Of a stretch of DNA of 64,000 nucleotides, positions 59,253 through 64,000 are shown piece after piece. The stretch is taken from assembly GCF_000835495.1 (NCBI RefSeq), contig NW_015622547.1:4046828-4110827 (forward strand). Reading direction: 5' to 3'. Under the pieces are notes generated by a model. The model was not told the DNA's origin, did no database searches, and saw only the letters and a program-made list of their open reading frames with translations. Source of the stretch: Cladophialophora immunda. Its lineage: Eukaryota; Ascomycota; Eurotiomycetes; Chaetothyriales; Herpotrichiellaceae. The position numbers were made by a program, and so were the translations under genes. Each line of letters begins with the position of its first letter. The first letter of the stretch is position 1.

Positions 59253-59671
59253 TATTATGAACTAACTATATAGGAGGCTAAGGGGAAAGATAAGGAGGAA
59301 GGTCGACCGAGGAGAATATATTAGACGTTAGTATCTTAGTAAATATATTAGTATAACCTAGCGGAGTAATAGAGTAATATACCTAGATAGGCTCAGAAAT
59401 ATGTTAATATATTTAATATGTCTAATAGAGTAATATATTAAATATATATCCTAAGTAGTATATAGCTATACTTAGCTATATAGTTCTCCTCGTAGTTAAT
59501 AATAGTTATATAGAATCGAGTTCCTCACGATCATCTACTATACGTATAGGTCTATATACTATACACTTGGTTTCCAGTCTCAGCTATAGCGTCCCTCCCT
59601 ACTATATCACTAAGTAAACCACCGCGGGTTTGCCTGTGGACACCTCACGTGTCATATAGCAGCTCGTAACA
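59253..59671 (+). repeat. 3' LTR of the outer chromovirus
   Basis: 419 bp. The last 60 bases retain CA/TG dinucleotides (ending CAGCTCGTAACA) that are lost in the 5' copy. Confidence 0.9.
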
Positions 59672-60150
59672 TAGAGGGCGGGATGCCTAGGGGAAGGTCT
59701 ACCGACTGCGGCTGCCTAACAAAAGTATAGGCTAGAGACAAGGCTAGGTCACGTGCGGCATATAGCTACTAGGAAAGGAAACACACAATATATTAGTATA
59801 TTAGTATAGACTATATCGATATACTAATATACTAACGTAGGTGTATAGCGAGCGACGTAGTATAGCGAGCGACGCACTATCAAGGATGCCTTATTGAAGA
59901 TAGGCAGTACTCAGCGATAGATAGATTCCGTAGTAATAAGTATCCTTTTATATCCAGTAGTGACAAAAACTCATAGTATGAGGAGAGGATGCTTCTCGGA
60001 TGCGAGAAGCATGCTTTTCCCTGCGGACCATGTGCGGCCTAAAGTGGCTTAGCGCGGTCCGGCTTGGCGCGATCTCGATTGTGCTCAGCTTCCCGGTCCT
60101 GTTTGTGATACGCACTTTCCGCCCTATTTATCACCTTTATCTTCTTCCCA
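59672..60150. other. Island between transposons with short repeats and a perfect hairpin
   Basis: Sequence of normal composition between two RIP-altered blocks. It holds an inverted AT-rich motif near 59790-59836, a 15-base direct repeat GTATAGCGAGCGACG at 59843-59857 and 59860-59874, and a perfect 10-bp hairpin at 59989-60012. No gene is seen. Confidence 0.5.
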
Positions 60151-60750
60151 CTACTACTCTACTATAAAATATAGAATCTACTTAGAGAGAAGTAAGAATA
60201 CTCCTTACTCTTTAAGCTCTTAAATATAATCTAAAATAGAGTATATAATCTATTACTAAAGCCTATAATATCCTAAAGTAACCCTTCGCTACTAAAGTAA
60301 AGATTAACCTTCCTAACGCGATTAACTAGCGAATTCTTAAAATTTAACTAACCTTAAAGAATTAGTCCTTATACGAGAGGTCCTTAACCTATATTTATAA
60401 GGATTTCCTCTATAACTTAGTAGTGTAGGAGATATAGCTAATAAACTATATATAATATATAGCGCGTTATATATTAGACCTCACTAGATATTAAACTTTA
60501 TTAAATAATATTACGAGCTACGAACGCGATTTATATATAGATATAACTACTAGAGAGTCTACTACGAAGATTTAGTAATTATTTAAGTCTAGTTTAATCT
60601 TATAACTAACGTAATACTATAGCTAATACTAGAAAACGATATTAAATTACTCTATCTTAATAGATATTATAAAATCTCGATACTAATTAGTTATCTACTA
60701 AACTATTAGTCTCAATATAGAGTAAGTATAAGTTACTAATATCTATAAGT
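60151..60750 (+). mobile_element. RIP-degraded Fot1/pogo-type DNA transposon, 5' part
   Basis: Translation through many TAG/TAA stops shows the N-terminal plan of a Fot1/pogo (Tc1/mariner superfamily) transposase. First comes a helix-turn-helix-like N-terminus near 60170-60330 (ILLTLxALK). A CENP-B-type segment follows after a frame change near 60380, with GFPLxLSSVGDIANK and YYELRTRF and then YNYxRVYYEDL near 60550-60580. The stops fall at former Gln and Arg codons, as RIP would produce. The DDE catalytic region and both terminal inverted repeats are not identifiable, so the copy is truncated or mutated beyond recognition after about 60.75 kb. Confidence 0.65.
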
Positions 60751-61556
60751 AGCTTACATATTAGTCTACATGAACCCTTAAATTGTATTATCAGCGCGAT
60801 TACGTAATACTCTATTAGATTTCGATACTTACTTCTAATCTTCTACCTTATTATAATAGTATAAATAGAAGCGAATCAGATAACGTAGATATATTTAGTT
60901 TCCTTAGTTTACTATTCTTATAAAATTTTTCTACAAGGTTTAAAGGGGAATAGTAAAGAATCTACCTATGGTGGTTTTAAAGAACCTATCTCGGATATAG
61001 GTCTAACCATAATTCTCCGATTAGTCTATTTAAAGAACCTACCACTCGTTCTTCCTGCCAGATAAGATAGACTCCTAACTTTAAAGCTATATTCTAATAA
61101 TAATACTGGGAATATCGCAAAATAATTAATATCAGCGTGATGAGGTCGACGGGAGCTATCGATTAATGCGCAGAATATATAGATAAACTGAAAGTTCTTG
61201 CGTGGCGTTGGGTTCGCAGATTGCCCTATAGAACTCGAGATCGCCGGAAAAATTTTTGCCATCAATGTTTACTCTTTTCTTTGGATAGATCTGGTGTTTG
61301 ACAAGCCTAGGATTGGTGTATTTAAATCGTCGGGACTGCCGTGAGCCTCTTCGGAGTGTGATAGCAGATGGCCACAAGAGGATGTTTTCGGCTTGACCTA
61401 CAAAATATAACAGATGCCTTGGAGATGAAGCTTGGCGGCAGTCATTGAACTGCCATGGTGGGTATGAGCAAGATGCCACGAGCAAAGGTGGATCTTCAAG
61501 GCCCATCTGGGTAGCGACACAGCCAGAGTTGCCTTAGACTTGGTGTCCATGTTGCT
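60751..61556. other. Decayed sequence between transposon relic and last gene
   Basis: AT-rich until about 61.03 kb, then normal composition. A minus-strand frame at 61156-61506 has no recognisable family. Nothing further can be supported. Confidence 0.4.
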
Positions 61557-63920
61557 TCAAGCCAAGTTACCCGGTTGGATTCCATTCAACAAATCCTCCT
61601 CAAAAGGTTCGAAGATTCCCCACATCGGACCAGTAATTGCTCTTTCATCACTATTGCCAGCTGAGAAGTCCATCCAAGTGTCACTAGGCCTGTCGGCTTC
61701 TCCCTCAGCTGAAAATGCAAATTGTTCGAGCACGCTGGGATCGTACAATTGCGCCAAGCTGGCAGTCTTGTCCCAGCCGGGTAATGACTGATTCAAAATG
61801 GTCGAAAGAGAGTCATCGCTCCAGAGATCATGATCAGGCGGAGGCAGGTTCGTGGCTTCCACCGCGTCGCGACGCACCTCTTGTCTTTTCTGCAGTTCAT
61901 GCTGATGTCTCTTTGCCACAGTGAGCATCTCCTTGGTCAGCTCGGCACATCTTCGAGCTACGACGACTTGTTTCATGGCGTTGTAGATTTTCAGACTCAT
62001 TTCGACATCCGCAATGAGCTCCTCTGCGCACACCGAAGGGAATTCGATCAGCACGAGGTAAAGAATTATCATGTTCGCGTAGAGCGTGTAGGTTGCACAA
62101 TACCACCTAGATGCATCGTCAATGGTGCGAGAATATGCCGAAGGAAACGACTGGACACTTACCACGTTCGCAGATATATCCTGTTGACAAACGCACTGTG
62201 GATCAGCAGGATTGTTTTTCGGGCCGCATCAAGGCATATGTCGACGTGACAGGAGAATCCGGCCAAATCATGAGCTGGCGCTGAAGCCACAACGAAGGGC
62301 CGGTTAACAAGAATGCGAGCATTGTAGAAACCTGATAGGTCAGTCAACAGTGCGACATGGTGCTGCAGAGACGCACGCATTTTTAGCACCACTTTCTGCT
62401 TGTGCGCCCAGACTGGATCGTCCAACGATTCCAAGTCGAAGTTTAAGAAAGGAGGTAAATTAGCCTTCCACTGATCAATATCTTTGTTGAGGTCAAGCCC
62501 TATCTGTGACATTTCGTTCATCGAGCATTGTCCAGAGTTCGAATAAAGGTCTGTGGAAGCCTTCTTGAGTATACGAGCAAGATCGACCATCGCAGGGATG
62601 ATGGCGATTTCAGGGTTCTTTGCAGCCTCTCTCTGGTCAAGGTTAGTCTGCAACACGACGTAGGTCTCGATATAGCTGACATTCTTGCCTGGTATTGGTA
62701 GAGAATAATGCTCAGGTGTCATTAGAGAATCAAGCCGCCCGGACGAGCAACACATCTCGCTAAAAGAAAGTCAGCACGTGTCACTTGGTGGCCGTAATTT
62801 GCTGGGACGCGATACATTTCATGCGAATAGATGCACCTGTTTCCTTGGTAAGCCGATCAAGCCCTCGAAAAACCACTCGAACTTGTGATAGGCAATATCG
62901 TGCGGCGGGACTCACCACCACGTGCGCTTAATCTCTTCTGCGTGGGTATATCGTGAATTATTGGTCAGGCCTATCGCTATTGCCGTCCGTACAGCGTTTC
63001 CACTGTACATGTAGCAGGCGTGCGGCTTGAGCGCGTTTTGGCAGAACACAGTCTGCGACCAACTGTTAGCACTTGCAAATCTATAGCCAACCTCTTGACA
63101 CACCATCATGAACAAGGTTTGGCAAGTTTCAAGTGAGGACATCTCCATGATATCCCCCAAGGCTTGCTTTGCGAGATCAAAGTAATGACTCGCCCATTCC
63201 AAGGCAGATCGCATCGGCTTCCTTACACGTCCATGACAGAAGGCGACATCTTGATATTGCTTTGCCAGGGACGTAGCCTCATCGGGGCCGCTGTTGATGG
63301 CTCCCAACGCCACTACAGCATAGTACAATGCCATGAACTGTGGTCGACGATCTTTACGACTTGCAGTTGGCTGATTGATCCACACCTGCCTCTGGCACTC
63401 TTGTTCGAAGGATTCTTCTATGAGCATTGGGTGAATGTAGTGGATGTTGTTGAAGTAAGCCGCAATGAAGATCTTCTCCACCTCTATTATACCCAGCTCT
63501 GTGTCTAGAGACGCCGCAGCCGCAGACGAAGTCATCGGAGTCCGCGCTAGTGGGCCAGCTGGCGCGAAGCTGTCGTTGGTCAACTGGTTGGCAGTGTCGT
63601 CTGGCGAGGTTTGATTTGCGGTTCTCGTACTGGGACTTGCAACGGGCGCGTTCGGCGTCCCCATGTGCCCTTCGTTCGGTGGTTTCGGACCATGCAATGC
63701 AGGCGAGTGATAGTCAACACTGTACATGAGGTCAACAAGTGAGGACCTGTTGTTGTTAAGGTGTTGCAGCTGAGAAGTGGATTCCTCTGCCGGTGTAAGA
63801 GAGGTTGCTGCCCCTGAAGGGACCTCCCTCTGAGACAGCGCAGTTGCTCGCTTGCGGGCTTTCGAAAACAGTTTCGCGAGGAAGGCCAAGTTTGAAGAGC
63901 CGCCATAAAACTCGGTTCCG
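61557..63920 (-). pseudogene. Fungal transcription-factor-domain gene truncated by the telomere
   Basis: The exons are 63104-63920 (open at the 5' end), 62916-63052, 62816-62836, 62163-62759 and 61557-62106, giving about 706 residues in one frame. The protein has the Fungal_trans (PF04082-type) regulatory domain: VEKIFIAAYFNNIHYIHP, SLETCQTLFMM, CQNALKPHACYMYSG, then RTWWCIYSHEIEMCCSSGR. Zn2Cys6 regulators carry their zinc cluster before this domain, and none is present. The frame EFYGGSSNLAFLAKLF, typical of the linker region of such factors, is open right up to the telomere array, where CCCTAA reads as alternating Pro-Asn. The first in-frame ATG after the junction is at 63727. The natural start and any DNA-binding domain have been lost at the chromosome end; the rest is unbroken. 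Confidence 0.85.
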
Positions 63921-64000
63921 TTAGGGTTAGGGTTAGGGTTAGGGTTAGGGTTAGGGTTAGGGTTAGGGTTAGGGTTAGGGTTAGGGTTAGGGTTAGGGTT
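63921..64000 (+). repeat. Telomere (TTAGGG)13
   Basis: Eighty bases of uninterrupted TTAGGG (13 full units plus two bases) running to the end of the window in the G-rich-strand direction expected for a right telomere. It abuts coding sequence directly, with no subtelomeric spacer. Confidence 0.98.

Larger units (their letters stand above)
46204..59671 (+). mobile_element. Outer Ty3/gypsy chromovirus LTR retrotransposon, RIP-degraded
   Basis: An LTR retrotransposon of about 7.9 kb without its internal insertion. The 419-bp LTRs lie at 46204-46622 and 59253-59671. The termini are TGTTACGA..TCGTAACA, with several bases changed in the copies. The flanking 5-mers are CAGAG (46199-46203) and TAGAG (59672-59676), a target duplication with one C-to-T change. 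A purine tract precedes the 3' LTR. Translations with many stops still show the order protease (about 49.55 kb, NLGANRSYIS), reverse transcriptase (about 55.79-56.17 kb, QIMPFGLTNA then AYLDNILIFS), an integrase region (about 57.0-57.5 kb), and a chromodomain (about 58.19-58.26 kb, LGYDN flanked by Trp-to-stop changes). CpA and TpG are nearly absent, as RIP predicts. Confidence 0.9.

Overview
The window is the right-hand end of a chromosome from a filamentous ascomycete (Pezizomycotina; the gene families suggest Eurotiales, which is an inference). Four things point there. The last 80 bases are a perfect TTAGGG telomere array. Nearly every gene needs 49-90 nt GT..AG introns to read through. The families are fungal: bZIP and Zn2Cys6 regulators, a TRI12-type transporter, a Baeyer-Villiger monooxygenase and a UstYa-like protein. 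Transposable elements carry the mark of repeat-induced point mutation (RIP).

1-28.3 kb is gene-bearing. It holds a partial SDR divergent from a Gfo/Idh/MocA oxidoreductase, a small proline-rich hypothetical, a UstYa-like membrane protein and a CorA-like transporter. Next come a 634-aa protein with a disordered N-terminal half and an altered SDR domain, an arylamine N-acetyltransferase, an SDR with a TRI12-type MFS pump and a bZIP/DUF3425 regulator on one strand, and a Baeyer-Villiger monooxygenase convergent with a DUF1338 dioxygenase. By hand-splicing these read through without a break, except that one exon junction of the CorA-like gene is uncertain and the left-edge SDR is only partly inside the window.

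28.3-46.2 kb is a mixed zone. It has an APC amino-acid/choline-type permease, a fragment of a Golgi GDA1-type nucleoside diphosphatase, and a secreted Ser/Thr-rich protein. A nitrogen-catabolism cluster follows: an intact Zn2Cys6 regulator, a RidA-family gene with a frameshift, an N,N-dimethylformamidase-type amidohydrolase with several stops and frameshifts, and an intact flavin amine oxidase. The regulator and oxidase survive while the middle of the pathway has decayed.

46.2-59.7 kb is a nested pair of Ty3/gypsy chromoviruses. The outer element (46204-59671) has 419-bp LTRs. The inner one (49610-55181) has 416-bp LTRs and a perfect GAAAC target duplication, and lies in the outer element's protease region. 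Both are so depleted in CpA/TpG that almost no open frames remain. A RIP-mutated, truncated Fot1/pogo-type transposase follows at about 60.15-60.75 kb.

61.5-64 kb holds the last gene, a fungal transcription-factor domain read toward the centromere. Its coding frame runs straight into the telomere array: the chromosome end lies inside the gene, and the N-terminus with any DNA-binding domain is gone.
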